Positions 21,729 through 34,400 of a stretch of 64,000 bases of DNA are shown here, piece by piece. The notes under the pieces are model-generated. The model was not told the origin of the DNA and did not search any database. It saw only the letters and a list, made by a program, of their open reading frames with translations. Both the position numbers and the translations under genes were made by a program. Position 1 is the stretch's first letter; each line of letters starts with the position of its first letter. The stretch spans positions 69,501 through 133,500 of the forward strand of contig CP114489.1 in the NCBI GenBank assembly GCA_027186245.1, written 5' to 3'. The DNA is from Coriaria nepalensis (Eukaryota > Streptophyta > Magnoliopsida > Cucurbitales > Coriariaceae).

Positions 21729-24447
21729 ATGTCTGGAAATAGTTACTGTTTTGTGGAGTGGAAAGAGCTGTTTGTTTCGCAAGAGCGAGGTAATAGAGTA
21801 GTGCATTACTTTCTCAAGGATTCTGTTGGGGTCACCACTCTCGCCGTAGTTGGCACCGAGAGGAGTGTGAGGCACATGTTCTATGTTGTTTCTGATGAGT
21901 TTTTGCAAGCCTATGGGAAAGAAAGTTCTGTCCATAATGGTTTTAAATGGAGATCAAGGAGAGAGGTTGTGGATTGGCTTACATCTATGCTCTCAAAGCA
22001 GCATCTACATGGGGATCATTCAGGTATGTCTTGGCCATTTTGTTCCTTCTTTATTTATAGCTACAGGATGCTGCTGTAAATATATGAGAATAATCAAGTG
22101 GTATGAGGATTAGGAGATCAACATTTATTTAAAAAAATTACTTTTCAACGGCAGAATCTCTGAAGTATGAGGCAACAAAAGCTCTAGGATCTCAACTTCT
22201 GAAGAATGGAGTAAGTTTCCCAGAGTCTGATGTACCTGAGAACAAGGTATTTCTTTTTCCTCATAATCTATCATTATTGCTTCCATATAGATTTGTGCTT
22301 CAATATTAATCTGACACATTCGTGTTAGGTTCGTTCTGCAAGGAATTTCAGTGGACCTAGTACTGATATTGTTTGGTCTGGTGCCGCATGGACATGTGGT
22401 AAACAGCTCAAACACTACCCAGCATTTTGCAGAAATGGGACTTCCATTGCGGTAAGCATTTTGTTGTAAATGTAATAGCATGAGGAGATCATTGAACAGT
22501 AATTGTCCTCTTCTCACTCTTTCTCTCCTCTTTGTGCCCTTTTCTAGATCCAATCTTTTGTTTTTGTCATGGCCAAGGGAGAAAATCACTACCTTGCTTA
22601 CCTGGAAGATATGTATGAAGACAAGAAGGGTTCAAAAAAGGTTAAAGTGAGATGGTTTCACCACAACCAGGAAGTGAAGGGGATAATTACTCTACGCAAT
22701 TCTCACCCAAAAGAAGTTTTCATCACACCATATGCGCAGGTCATTAGTGCAGAATGTGTTGATGGTCCTGCTTCAGTCTTAACTCGAGAGCATTATGATA
22801 AATGCCTTGATGCTTTTCCTCACGCGTTGTTATCCAGAGTTCATCTCTGCTATAGGCAGTTCAGAAGCAACCGACTGAAGCCTTTTGACTTGACTAGACT
22901 GCATGGTTACTTTGATCAGCCAATTCTTGTCTCTTGTTTGGGTCTCAATGCCATCTCAAAACCTGAATCCACTTGTGATAGCTTGACTGGGGAAGAAGAT
23001 GAAGATGCGGGATCTGGTGACAATTTAAAGCTGGGAGTTAAGAGGATGAGAACTAGTAAAGGATCTCAAGTTCTTGAGCTAGAAAGGTTCAGAGTAAGGA
23101 GTTCTGGTAAACGTGGCCAGATGGAGAGACATGTACCTTTCCAGAAATTAAACTGCAACTTGTCAGACAGGAAATGGCTTCCTATCAAGCATGTTGAATG
23201 TTGGCCTAGGACCTACCCGCTCTTTAAGGTGAATGAAAAAGTAGAGCTGCTTTGTCAAGATAGTGGCATCAGAGGCTGCTGGTTCAGGTGTACTGTCTTG
23301 CATTTATCACGGAAACAAATGAGAGTTCATTATGATGATTTACAAGATGAGGATGGATGTGGAAATCTTGAGGTAATGCTTACTTTACGGATCTATATAC
23401 ATAACCATTAGTTGAGATTATAAATGAGTGACTTTAGCTTATATGATACACGTTTTATTTGCCTCACTCTTGTACCTTTAGTCTTATGTTCTGTCTTTTC
23501 AGAAAATGATGTCTTCTTTTATTTTTCTTTTTATAAATCAAACCCCAGAAAGAGTTTTTGGGAATTGAACCACTGGCCTTCCCTTGGGGAGTAATATTGG
23601 GTGACCGTTGCGCTAATCCCAATGATTCATGTGAAGCTAAAAATGTTTCATACTTGTAGGAATGGATCCCAACTTTTAAGATGGCTATGCCTGACAAACT
23701 TGGCATGAGACACTCTGGACGTCCAACTGTACGCCCAGTCCCCCCACAAGGGCAAACAGACCATGCTCTTGAGATTGGGGCCGCAGTTGATGCATGGTGG
23801 AGTGATGGCTGGTGGGAAGGGGTTTTTACCGGACTTGATGACTCTCAGAATGATAATATGCATGTTTATATTCCTGGTATGCTTCTTGGAAATCTGGAAA
23901 CTCGACCTGCCTAATTCTTTATTTATTTATTTTTTATTTTTTATTTTTTATTTTTTATTTTTGGGTGGTGTGATTGATTGTAGGTGAAAGCTTATTCTTG
24001 AATGTACACAAGAAGGACCTGAGAATATCTAGAGATTGGTTGGGAACCCAATGGGTTGATATTGAGGCAAAGCGTGACATACTGTCATCAATATCTGCAG
24101 TTATCAGGACAGACAGTAAGCTTTTCGCCTCCGAGGATCCCAACTCTGGCGATTTTGTTACATCAGATGTCGGAGTAGCCACTAGTAGTAAAAAACTTGA
24201 TATTCTTGATGAGTATAAAATTAACTCAACTGCATCAGCCAGTCCTGGGAAGCTTCCTGAAGATGTAGATGACGTGAACTGTAATAAGCAACTGCCAATA
24301 ATCAAGGATGATGTAGCCACCAAAAATGGTTGTGGCAATACGGGTGATGTCCAAGATCACAACAGTGATGTCAAAGCTGATGATACTGATATTAAATCGG
24401 TAATGGAGGCGTGTAGAGGTATCGAACAGAAGGACGGACTGGCATAA
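21729..24447 (+). CDS. BAH and Agenet/Tudor-like domain chromatin reader
   Basis: Six exons (21729-22023, 22155-22246, 22329-22451, 22548-23372, 23660-23876, 23984-24447) join in phase to 671 residues. A BAH domain covers about residues 175-300 (LAYLEDMYEDKKGSKKVKVR, then FITPYAQVISAECVDGPASV). Two Agenet/Tudor-like units follow: KVNEKVELLCQDSGIRGCWF at about 397 and GAAVDAWWSDGWWEGVFTG at about 486. The last exon is acidic and unstructured. Plant BAH-Agenet proteins of this type bind histone tails; the precise mark read by this one cannot be told. MSGNSYCFVEWKELF was chosen as start because it opens the conserved region. Intron 4 carries a SINE. Confidence 0.88.
23510..23622 (-). mobile_element. 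tRNA-derived SINE in an intron
   Basis: On the minus strand the segment starts GGGATTAGCGCAACGGTCAC and continues to GGCCAGTGGTTCAATTCCC, then an A-rich tail. TTAGCGCAACGG fits an RNA polymerase III A box and GGTTCAATTCC a B box (GGTTCRANNCC), about 35 bases apart. A short ATCATT occurs at both flanks as a possible target duplication. It sits in intron 4 of the BAH/Agenet gene, antisense to it. Confidence 0.6.
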
Positions 24448-25085
24448 GATGCTTGTCTGATCAGGACTATTTTGCCTTTATGTGATGATAGTTTTGGTGT
24501 TAGTGCATTCAATACACGTTCAATTTAGGGTTGTTGTTACTTGGAATGTTGTAAATAGTTAGGAATATCAGGAAAGGAGAGTTCATTGCTTTCCCATTTT
24601 ACTGGGTCGTTTGTGGGTGTACAGTTACGGGGTTGGAGTTTTATGGTTTCTGGTTCCACTGATAGTGTCTAGGATCAGATCCTTTGGCTCAGGGGGGCCC
24701 TCCACAGGAGTCGGATCTTCCTCAAGTTCCTCTTTCTGGCTCCTTCATGTACTTGTTCGTTGATCTTGTGTACAACAAACTATGTACGTATCATTAATGT
24801 CAAATCTACATATTTTCTCTTGTTTCTGTCACCTTGGTCCGTTAGTCTACTTCCAATATTAGAAAATTACGGTTCAGCCTAATTTGTGGCCATTCATACT
24901 ACATGGTGTTAAAAGAACTGCATTACAGAGGGAGAAGCGACTAATACTTGTATTTCACTATACATGCATATCTGAACGAACACAAATAATGGACAGAAAG
25001 AAAAGTGGGAGGAAAAGAATTACTTGAGAGGCTGCTATATATGCTCTTGCACTTGTTTAGGACAATGCTTGGATTGGTGAGAACA
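24448..25085. other. Convergent intergenic region
   Basis: The 3' UTR of the BAH/Agenet gene (about 24448-24830) faces the 3' flank of the minus-strand pectinesterase. No gene was seen. Confidence 0.5.
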
Positions 25086-26822
25086 CTATAATCTAAGCCA
25101 TTGCTCTCCACCTATGAACTTCATACCCAGAAAGGGCTTCACTTCATCATAGCTGAAAGACTTGGACCATGGAACCCGACCCTTTGTGTCTGCACCTTTT
25201 CCCCTGCAATTATATTCCCCAAACTCCACCGTTCTGCAAGGAAAGGAGAAACCGGCATTTTCGACTTGTGCCTCTCACAGATTAATAACGTAAAAAATGG
25301 TAGGCTGTATCGTACCTTTGCCTGGATGGGTAGTTCCAGTCACTCCAACCTGGAGGAGTTATGATATCCTGAATGTAACAGTAAGCATATATTGTTCTTG
25401 AGTAGTTTCCCCAGGCCCTTCCCAAGAATATCTTTCCTGTTCCATTGATTATGCAATTGACAAATGAAAACCCAGAATCTTCATCTGGTGAATCTCTGTG
25501 ATGAGCTGCAATTGCTCCATAGTTATCAGCTTTTGACCTTATAAAACAGCCCTGTTTTTCCCATTAATTTAATTTGCCAATGTCAACCATCTAATTGCAA
25601 ATTGGTCTCCATCAATTGAAAGGAAAAAAAAGAAGTTACCCGATAGAGTGACCTTGATCTTCCAAATATAAAATCAACACTGCCTTCGATAGTACAGTTG
25701 AAGAAGTAATGTGATCCAGTCTCATCTAAAAGTGTGTCCTGTTCTCCCAACACTCTGACTTTATAGAACACTGCTTTATCCCCAGCAATTCTGAGTGCCA
25801 CTGCTTGCATTCCATATCCACCAGGCACTGCACCTATTGTGTTCTGCTCAAAGTGCCCACCATTTTTAACTTAGCACCAAATACTATCAACTGATATCAT
25901 TTTCCTTTTTGTGTCAGACAGAAATTACCTCGAAAGTGATCGAAGAAGCGCAAAAGTAATCAGATTCTATGGCCACAGATGCTGATCTATATGTTCCTAG
26001 TTCACATCCATTGGTGTCTTTGTCTGATGCTTTATTGTTCCAGGATAATATAGTGTCAGAGGCCCTTTTCTCATTCCCTATGAATGAAATATATGGCTTT
26101 GTAATTGGTATGAGTACCTTCTCTCTGCATATGTTTTTGAAACAAGCCGGAAATATGATTGTGTAAATTTCATTGATTGAATCAAAGCATAAACTAACTG
26201 ATGAAAGAAAGCAAGAATAATAAATTAGAGTAGTACTGTCACTATATTTTTTGAGAGAGAGAGAGAGAGAGAGAGACCACATTAAAAGGAAAAAAAAGCT
26301 AACCAACTCTTTTAAACACTCACGTAGAGCTGCATCTTGGGCACCCACTAACCCAAAATATAGCTCAACTGTCAAAAGGAAGACTATCCCCTGTAGGCTC
26401 TGGCTGTGTTTTAAACCAACTTTTCTAAATTGAGAACAAACTACAAACCACAGTCGTGTTCTTAAAAATATACCGCAGAATTGGATATTGGATACTAAGA
26501 AGATGATAAAATGTTCAAGAACATGCCTGTAAAGCCCAGGAAGAATGTAAATCTTGACTCTTTGGGAGTTAAAGTGGGGGACCATATCAACTGCCCCTTG
26601 AACGGTAACCGAATCTCCTCCTCCATTCTGATCAACCACGATTATTGTGCTTCCATTGTATTCATCTCCACCATTCACACTCGCCCTATTATCCTCAACT
26701 TTCAAATCCTCCCAGCTTATATAATTCCTGGTGTAATCTCCAGTTTGTGAGATGCCGACCTGAATGCCACCCGATAAAGCGAGACAGAGCATAAGAAGAC
26801 AAGAAAGAGAATGAAAACCCAT
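25086..26822 (-). CDS. Pectin methylesterase without inhibitor pro-domain (PME53/QRT1-like)
   Basis: Five exons on the minus strand (26822-26527, 26124-25929, 25843-25640, 25551-25316, 25233-25086) give 359 residues. A signal peptide (MGFHSLSCLLMLCLALSG) leads straight to the catalytic beta-helix with no PMEI pro-region. Family motifs are in order: GLYREKV, QAVALR, the catalytic Asp segments QDTLLDETG and DFIFGR, and LGRAWGNYSRT with the catalytic Arg. It removes methyl groups from homogalacturonan in the wall. Intron 1 uses a GC donor (AG|GCATGT), and the joined codons give the expected GLYRE. An in-frame ATG 14 codons upstream (26864) is possible, but the shorter start gives the better signal peptide. 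Confidence 0.9.
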
Positions 26823-28034
26823 AAGCTTCCCACTCTGCTTTTCTTTCTTCAGGAAGAGAGACAAAGAGATAGATTCTCCTTTGTGGGGGGAGGGTGTCTC
26901 TGTAAATAAGTATAATTCTAAGGAAGAGATATATAATCTGGAGTGGGAAAGGGAAAGCGTGTAAGGCGAGTGAAAACAATAAATATTGGGAGCGTGATAT
27001 GAAGTGGAGTGACTCTTGAAGTGATTATTAGAATACAGGGGTTGGAGAAACAGAGGAAGAGGGAACTCATATCAATATCATACTAAAAATAATTATTGGG
27101 AAGAAAGCGATGGTGCTGTTATTACTTTTATGCACAGATTATAGGGATTTGATTTTGGAAAGAAGAAGAAGAAGAAGAAGAAATGTGGGTTGGAAGTGGA
27201 GAAGTGGTTAATTGAAAAGAAGAGCGGTTATGTTGTGCATCTTCTGCTTCTGCTGCTGCTGCTGCTTTGTGTTAATATTTTAGCTGCTGCTGAAATCATT
27301 ATGAAACTGAAAAACTTGTGATGTAATGTATTAGTTGAGTTTACGTTTTTTATACACAATCAGCCTCTTTGCATGAAGGGTTGAAGCTTTGTAGGATTAG
27401 GCTTCATTTTTTATGATTTTCTTGTTTCTTTTTTCTGGGGCAGTTTAAATCCGTGGATTTCGGTTTCCCACTTAAAAAAAAACTGATTTATCACGACCAT
27501 ATGGAGAGAGAGAGAGAGAGAGAAGGCCAGAACTCATAAGTGTACGTGCAATGAATACATGGTTACTCGATGAGTTCATGTAAGCTGTTTACACGTTTAT
27601 ATGATATCCAGAGTGAAGAAGTAGGAGTAGGCAGTAGGCGCGATCTCATATTCTTTCTATCCTTCCCAGTTCCCACAATTGGATGCAATCATTACTGTTT
27701 ACTTGTGTGCTGCGATGTGATGTGATGAGGGCCTACCCGAACTCAGCTTATTGCATTTGCATGTCAATCCACATACGATGTATGTATTTCATCTTCTTCA
27801 TACAAGTACAAGTGTACAACATTTTCATCATTTTGGGGAAGCAAGCCCCGCCCCAAGGCCCACATCTCTTCGGCCCAACAATAACAATATACATACTTTC
27901 ATGATTAAAGAAAAGAAAATTAGTTGGATAATCCTGTCCTGTCAGCGCCTGCTACTGCGACTGCAGTTGTTTGCACAATTAACAGCGCTGGGCAAACACT
28001 GAGAGAGAGAGAGAACTTGGTTTAATTCAATTCA
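26823..28034. other. Divergent promoter region with simple repeats
   Basis: It lies between the pectinesterase (minus) and RPS10 (plus) starts. It contains AAG repeats (27165-27181), CTG repeats (27243-27268) and GA repeats (27505-27522 and 28002-28013). Open frames here are unlike known proteins. Confidence 0.55.
26929..26936 (-). promoter_or_regulatory. TATA box of the pectinesterase gene
   Basis: The minus strand reads ATTATATATC about 110 bp upstream of the chosen ATG, a good distance for a plant TATA box plus a short leader. Confidence 0.5.
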
Positions 28035-29295
28035 ATGGCTACTTTAATTTCCACCACCATAGTTCCCTCTCTTACCCTCTGCAACTCTTCCACATTCCTT
28101 TCTTCGAAACCACCCCAATTTTATTCCTTCTCTTTCCTTTCTGCCACTGCTCCAAAGCTCAATGCTCTAAATCTGCCACTCGCTGCAACGACTAGGGTTT
28201 ATGCTACTTCTCAAGTGGTGGACTCCCCTGATACCATAGAACCGCCCCCAGAAATCCTCGATGCCTCTGACTCGCTCGCACTTCAGGTTTGTGACTCCAT
28301 TTTAGAGCACTTCACCTTCTCAGAAATATGTCGTTGCCCAGAAAACTACTCTTTTTTTTTTCTCCGTCAACTATGTGCGCAGGAGCAGTGGGATTGGTTT
28401 TCCAGCTTTTAGCTTTTACATTTTTTTGGAAAATATTCCAACTTGGAGGCTTTCCCTCGCTTTTTTCTCATAATCTTGTCAATAACCAACCAAAAACAAT
28501 ACATGCATTAGAAGCTCTTTCTTTTTCTGAGCTGGAAGCTGTAAAATAATATACCCAAAAGTTCCTATAATGAACATCATGCAGCTATCTAGATTCTTCA
28601 TATCGACCCCCAGATTAACTGGAAATATATTGTCTTTTCCTTCTTAGTAATGAAAATTTTCATCTTTTTTAAGGCAGAAACAAAGTGCAACACAATAAGC
28701 AGTGGCCTGCGCTCTCAAGCTTTCCAAAAAATTAAATAAATTTAATTAAAAAGAACCAGTTTGTGTATCTTGTTTAACATTCTAATTCATGTTCTAGGTT
28801 GAAGATTCGGAAACGCCCGGAACTTCCTCTCTGGGTATTAGTGAAGATCTGGAAAAGGTATTACTAAATCTATGACTTCTTTCTAACCCTTCTCTCTCAC
28901 CCATCTTAATGAGGACAATTTCTTCCCTCTTTTCAATGGTTTGGCAGAGTTCTAATGATTAAAAAAAATGCTTTTGTAATCAGATGGCACCAAAGCAGAA
29001 AATTAGAATTAAGCTAAGATCTTACTGGGTACCCCTTATAGAGGACTCGTGCAAGCAGATAATGGACGCTGCAAGGAACACCAATGCTAAGACGATGGGT
29101 CCGGTGCCTTTACCAACCAAAAAGCGCATCTACTGTGTTCTCAAATCGCCCCATGTGCATAAGGATGCTCGCTTCCATTTTGAAATCCGTACCCATCAGC
29201 GCCTCATTGATATTCTTTACCCCACTGCCCAAACAATTGATTCCTTAATGCAGCTTGACCTTCCTGCTGGGGTTGATGTCGAGGTCAAACTCTAA
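28035..29295 (+). CDS. RPS10: Plastid 30S ribosomal protein S10 (uS10c), nuclear-encoded
   Basis: Exons 28035-28286, 28798-28857 and 28984-29295 give 207 residues. The first exon is a Ser/Thr/Ala-rich chloroplast transit peptide and the second a short acidic linker. The third encodes the whole S10 domain: KQKIRIKLRSYWVPLIEDSC, VPLPTKKRIYCVLKSPHVHK and FEIRTHQRLIDILYPTAQTI, ending VDVEVKL. S10 is part of the small-subunit head in the plastid ribosome. The gene has the expected position next to serine acetyltransferase. No defects are seen. Confidence 0.93.
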
Positions 29296-30409
29296 AGAAG
29301 CAGTGTTGAAGCATGGTAAAGTTCTTATCTTTTGACAATGTGGTTTATTTTGAATTTTTTTTTTTGCCTAGTTCGTCAGCTAATCTGAACTTTTACAAGG
29401 GCATGATGTGTGTTCCACTTATAATACAATACTATTATACCCATTGTTTTGTTTCAAATCAGTTTTCCTGGATTTGAATGGTGTTGGTGTAGGTGATGAA
29501 TTTTCGAGGGACCACTGGTAGACTATATTAGAGTTTGGATTCTTGCAGAGAGGGACTGCTGGATCGAGTTTGCAGAAAACATGTTGACCTTTTTATTTTT
29601 CTCGTATAAGCAGATTATTCTGTATAAAAGTTGAGTCATGATAGTGTGGTTATGGAGACGGGGAAATGATAGGACTGTTTCTTAGCATCTGCCTCTCTTA
29701 AACCGTTGCCTTTTTAATTTCTATGTTGGGCACTTGTGAGCAAAAAATGAACAGCATAAAATTGAAGTTGTATGTTTTACATTTATACATAATTGAGAAC
29801 ACATTAGGCCTTGTTCTCGTTTGATTCACCAAAAAAAAAAAGACTTGGGAATTATCACTAGCCCAGATAGGTTTATGTGAACCAGTTAAGAACAGAAACC
29901 ATTTGGAACTTTTCCTTATTCCTCTGAAAAACAACGCCCACAATACAGTGAGACGTCTTGAGTGAGACGTCTTGAGTGAGACGTCCATTTGTTTGGGGCT
30001 GGGTTGGAAAATGTGGCATGTCCGGTCATCTCTACGAAGAAGAAAAAGAAACTACATCTTAAGGTCAGAGAAGAGAAAAATATTGATTTTTCAAAAAAAA
30101 AAATGGCAGAAGAAAATGACACCGTAACCTGGCTTCTGACTTTTGTTATCAATCGAAGAGTATCCACACGCAATCGAAAGTCTCCGAGGAATCTTCCATC
30201 ACCTTGGAAGTTCCAGTCGTAGCTTGACCCTGTCTCTTCCTCCACCGACCAGATTCTCATCTCTCCTCGTTTCAAGCCATAACTATTCATTCAGCATCAA
30301 CACATCTTACCTCCTAGTTTCCTTCCTCCTTACAAATCTCTCTTCTTTTTTAGATTTTATACCTCATTTTGGTCAATTTTATTTCCTCCCCAACTGACAC
30401 TCAATTTGT
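29296..30409. other. RPS10 3' region and serine acetyltransferase promoter/leader
   Basis: 29296 to about 29690 is the RPS10 3' UTR. The rest is the upstream region and leader of the acetyltransferase, including a triple GACGTC repeat. A TGA codon sits in frame just before the acetyltransferase ATG, so no longer N-terminus is possible in this exon. Confidence 0.55.
29948..29985 (+). promoter_or_regulatory. Three tandem GACGTC (C-box) elements
   Basis: A 14-base unit, GTGAGACGTCTTGA, is repeated almost three times, placing palindromic GACGTC cores at 29952, 29966 and 29980. GACGTC is the C-box bound by plant bZIP factors. They lie about 430-460 bp upstream of the serine acetyltransferase ATG. 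Their role is inferred from motif and spacing only. Confidence 0.55.
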
Positions 30410-31411
30410 ATGGCTCCTTGTATTGACAATTCCCAAGCTTGCCCACTTTCTTGCACTCACAACAGGTTACAAACGAATGATAGTCCATACAAAATCCCAA
30501 CACTCGGTCAATCGAAAATTTCTGATCGTCTTTCTCGCATAACACATGGCGGGAATGAATTGAAAGGCTTAAGCACTGAGAAAATTCTTGATGACATTGA
30601 TCATGGAGAAGATGATCTGTGGCTAACGATTCAAGAAGAAGCTCGACTCGATGCCGAACAAGAACCGATCCTCTCCAATTACTGTATCAACTTTGTCTTA
30701 TCTCACGATTCAATGGAAAGCGCTCTAGCCAATCACCTCTCAACCAAACTGAGCAGTTCTAGTCTACCCATTTGCACTCTCTATGATCTCTTCATGGAGG
30801 AGCTAAGAAACGATCCTGAAACCTTGAGGGCTGTGAAATACGATTTGGTAGCAGCGAAAGAAAGAGACCCATCTTGCATGAGCTATGTGCATTGTTTCTT
30901 GAATGCCAAAGGCTTTTTGGCATGTCAAGCATACAGGGTGGCACATAAATTGTGGTCAAAGGGTAGAAAAGTCCTGGCCCTGTGGATCCAAAACAGGGTT
31001 TCTGAGGTATCAGCTGTAGACATTCATCCAGGGGCAAAAATAGGACGTGGGATATTGCTCGATCATGCGACCGGGGTAGTGATCGGGGAGACAGTAGTGA
31101 TAGGGAACAATGTATCGATTTTGCACCATGTCACCTTAGGCGGAACTGGTAAGGATTCAGGTGATAGACACCCCAAAATCGGCGATGGGGTGCTTATAGG
31201 GGCAGGTACTTGTATCTTAGGCAACATCAATATCGGTGACGGGGCAATGATTGGTTGTGGTTCAGTAGTGCTAAAGGATGTGCCGCCAAGGACCACAGCA
31301 GCTGGAAACCCGGCTACATTGGTTGGTGGCAAAGAGAACCCAGTTAAGCTGGATAAGATTCCTAGTTTTACTATGGACCATAATATGCATATATCAGAGC
31401 AGTGTGATTAG
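30410..31411 (+). CDS. SERAT: Serine O-acetyltransferase with shortened C-terminus
   Basis: A single exon of 333 codons makes O-acetylserine from serine and acetyl-CoA, the committing step of cysteine synthesis. The N-terminal helical domain is followed by the left-handed beta-helix: VDIHPGAKIGRGILLDHATG with the catalytic Asp and His, then ILHHVTLGGTGKDSGDRHPK and GAGTCILGNINIGDGAMIG. Plant family members normally end in SDYVI, whose last Ile inserts into O-acetylserine thiol-lyase. Here the frame ends SEQCD then TAG, then GTT, so Tyr became a stop. The acetyltransferase core looks intact. By neighbourhood it matches the SERAT2 loci of Arabidopsis, but the N-terminus is not a clear transit peptide. 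Confidence 0.92.
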   Translation: MAPCIDNSQACPLSCTHNRLQTNDSPYKIPTLGQSKISDRLSRITHGGNELKGLSTEKILDDIDHGEDDLWLTIQEEARLDAEQEPILSNYCINFVLSHDSMESALANHLSTKLSSSSLPICTLYDLFMEELRNDPETLRAVKYDLVAAKERDPSCMSYVHCFLNAKGFLACQAYRVAHKLWSKGRKVLALWIQNRVSEVSAVDIHPGAKIGRGILLDHATGVVIGETVVIGNNVSILHHVTLGGTGKDSGDRHPKIGDGVLIGAGTCILGNINIGDGAMIGCGSVVLKDVPPRTTAAGNPATLVGGKENPVKLDKIPSFTMDHNMHISEQCD

Positions 31412-34400
31412 GTTAATATAAAAGGGTTTTGGGTTTTGGGGTTTGGACTTTGGACTTTGGATATATATGATGTATATATATGATCATGTTCTTTTGTTGT
31501 AATATAAGTAATAATTATGTGGTCATGTGTTGTAGCCTTGTAATGGTTTTGTGTTTGTAAAGAGTTGAATCCTATCTGTGTAGAGGTATCACTATTTGTG
31601 TTATTATAAGATGAGATGTCAGATGTGTCTTATCACGCTTCTTTTGGACTCTTTAACTTCCAAAATTGAATTGCGCTGTGAAATTTTGAAAGATGGAAAA
31701 AGGAGGATGCCGTGAAATAACCCAACCCAACCCGACTTTCATGTTCAGAAAGAATTGGAATGAATCTTATCCCGGCAGCAATTTGTTTGAGTAGAGAATG
31801 AATGAAAAATGGAGATGTCCTTTTACATAATACAGAGGATGGGCATGAATTGAGCCCAACAATGACTCTGCCAGTTGATGTTTATCTACATATATGTTCA
31901 TGGAGAGAAGACTAGATAGTCTCTGATTTTGTGTATGCATTGAGTAATGGTAGCAGGAATGAAAGAAGCAGTTATGAAGTATATTGAATTGAACATTGTT
32001 CCGCTGATACAGATTCCACAAGCACAGGAACAGATATTGGAAACACGTGCGTGGAATTGGAAATTTTGGGCCCCAAGTGGGATTTAATACTTAATAATGA
32101 CTAAGAGAGACTTTTCATTCAAAGCAGTGGGAATCAGACGGTAGGCTCTCATTGATCGGTTTGTTTGTCACGTCACAAAGTTTGAAACTTGAACTTTCTT
32201 TCCGCTGGCTACTACAAAACGACAATCCTCGTGTCAAAATTTAATATGACTGACACGTGATTCTATAAATGAATTTTATGACCACGTAAATTTTTTAATG
32301 AAATTTTATAATTTAGTAATATATATATAAAATAAAAATTAAAAATAAATAATATAAAATATATTCTACTAATTATTAAAATTTATATATAAATTGAATA
32401 TATTTGATGGAGAGATTTATTAATTTATATAAATTATATTTTATATTTTAAAAGTGGATTATAAAAGTATTAAAAAAAGTTTCTAACAATTTAGTAAGGA
32501 GTAGTCAATACAAGAAAATAGCAACTTCCAACAAAGTATTTCAGATATCAAACTAAATACGATCAACTATCTGGAGAATGAAAAAATTTAACGAAAAGTA
32601 AATAAATTAAATTTCAATAAATAAATATCAAATAATTACGTTTTCGAGACAAGTTTCTTTTAAATATATAAGACCATGAAATAAATAATTACCGAGCTCC
32701 AATCTCATACATCAACTTCACCCAAAGGAAATTCATATAACTAAGGTAAACATCTAATACCATCAATAATCATACTCATATCAAATCTCATCACATATAT
32801 TAAATATATCCACTACATAATAAGCCATAACGAATTCATACAAAGGGCATATATAATCTCATATGTCAACTGCACTAAGGAACGTATAAGAATAATTCGA
32901 CAACTCAATACAAATAAATATCATAATATAACCACACAAACAATTCACATCATCAAACACAAGTCATTAGTGTTATATATTACCATATACGGCTATAATA
33001 ATAATATTATTCGGTAACTCCGTATATGTCATATATATAATAGATCGAAGTGTACTAATGCTATTAATATTGCTGATAGCTACAGTTTATCTTGACAACT
33101 TGCCAATCAATAAGAGAATTCGCATTCATATTGTAATCAAATCCATATGCATAAATACATTCATTAGTCATACGATTCGTTTATGATCACTATACCTACA
33201 ACAATCATGTCTTTATTAATAATTTATATACATGTTATGAAATATGAATATACTTAAAAATCAATATAAAACTTAGATTCCTATATGTTCGTCACACTTA
33301 GTACATATACTTTCAAATAACTACTTTAAAACCAAAATTTTCCCAAAATTATTAATATGATGAATAATCAATTTCAATCACTTATATCCAATGAGCAATT
33401 TTATCATACATGAAGAATTTGAAATATTTTACGTAATCATATAACATTTACTTACTATGCAATACGCAAAAAGATCATGAACAAACCAACTCACGAACAT
33501 TCGGATGAGATGATCGTCGATGTACCTAAATTCAAAAATAATGAATCATAAATTCTAAAATATCAAATTCACTTATTTAAACTCTTTTACTATTTCTACC
33601 TTCAACTTAGTTGCTTCAATTAGTATACCTCAATTCCAATTAAACTCAATTTTCATTATAATCCATATATCAAATATTATCTTTTTCATTTTTTCTATAC
33701 CAATTTTACCATTAAAACTCAACCCAACTTAATATATGCCAATTATATTCATAAATTCTCAAATCTTATGATTCCAATAAACTGAATTAATTCATACCAT
33801 ATGGTTTCTTCATGAATCCTTAATTCTTCAAACTCCACTCAACATCTAACAACATCTTTGATTTACTATACTTATCAAATACTCGATAAACTCACACTCA
33901 AATCATTATCTTCATCCATTTATTTTATTATAATATTTATCAATCAAGTATTATCAAACACCTTCAATAATACTGATTAACTCAAATAAATTTAAACAAC
34001 TTACTACCCATTATTTTTCTAACATTATTAAAGCATAATAATATTAATAATCACCTCTATTTAAGCACAAAAAAAAAAATTTAAATTTAGGAATTACTGT
34101 TCTTATCTTAAAAATAAAAGAAGAATTGATCAAATTCTCTCAAACCAGGAAGAGAAATTAACTAAGTGAAGTCATCTGTCGAAAGAGTTGCCATGGATTC
34201 AGATTATTAACTTTGAAACTAAAGATTGAAGGAGTTTGAGGGAAGAGAAGAGAGGGTGGCGAGAGAGAATGAGAGACTGTGGATTTTTTTTTTTTTTAAG
34301 GTTTTCTTTGCACTCTGCTTCAGGGGGTAAGTAAATGAGGTTTTAGTTACAAAATTTACTTATTAAACTTTAAACTTTTTATTATTATTAAGACTTTTTT

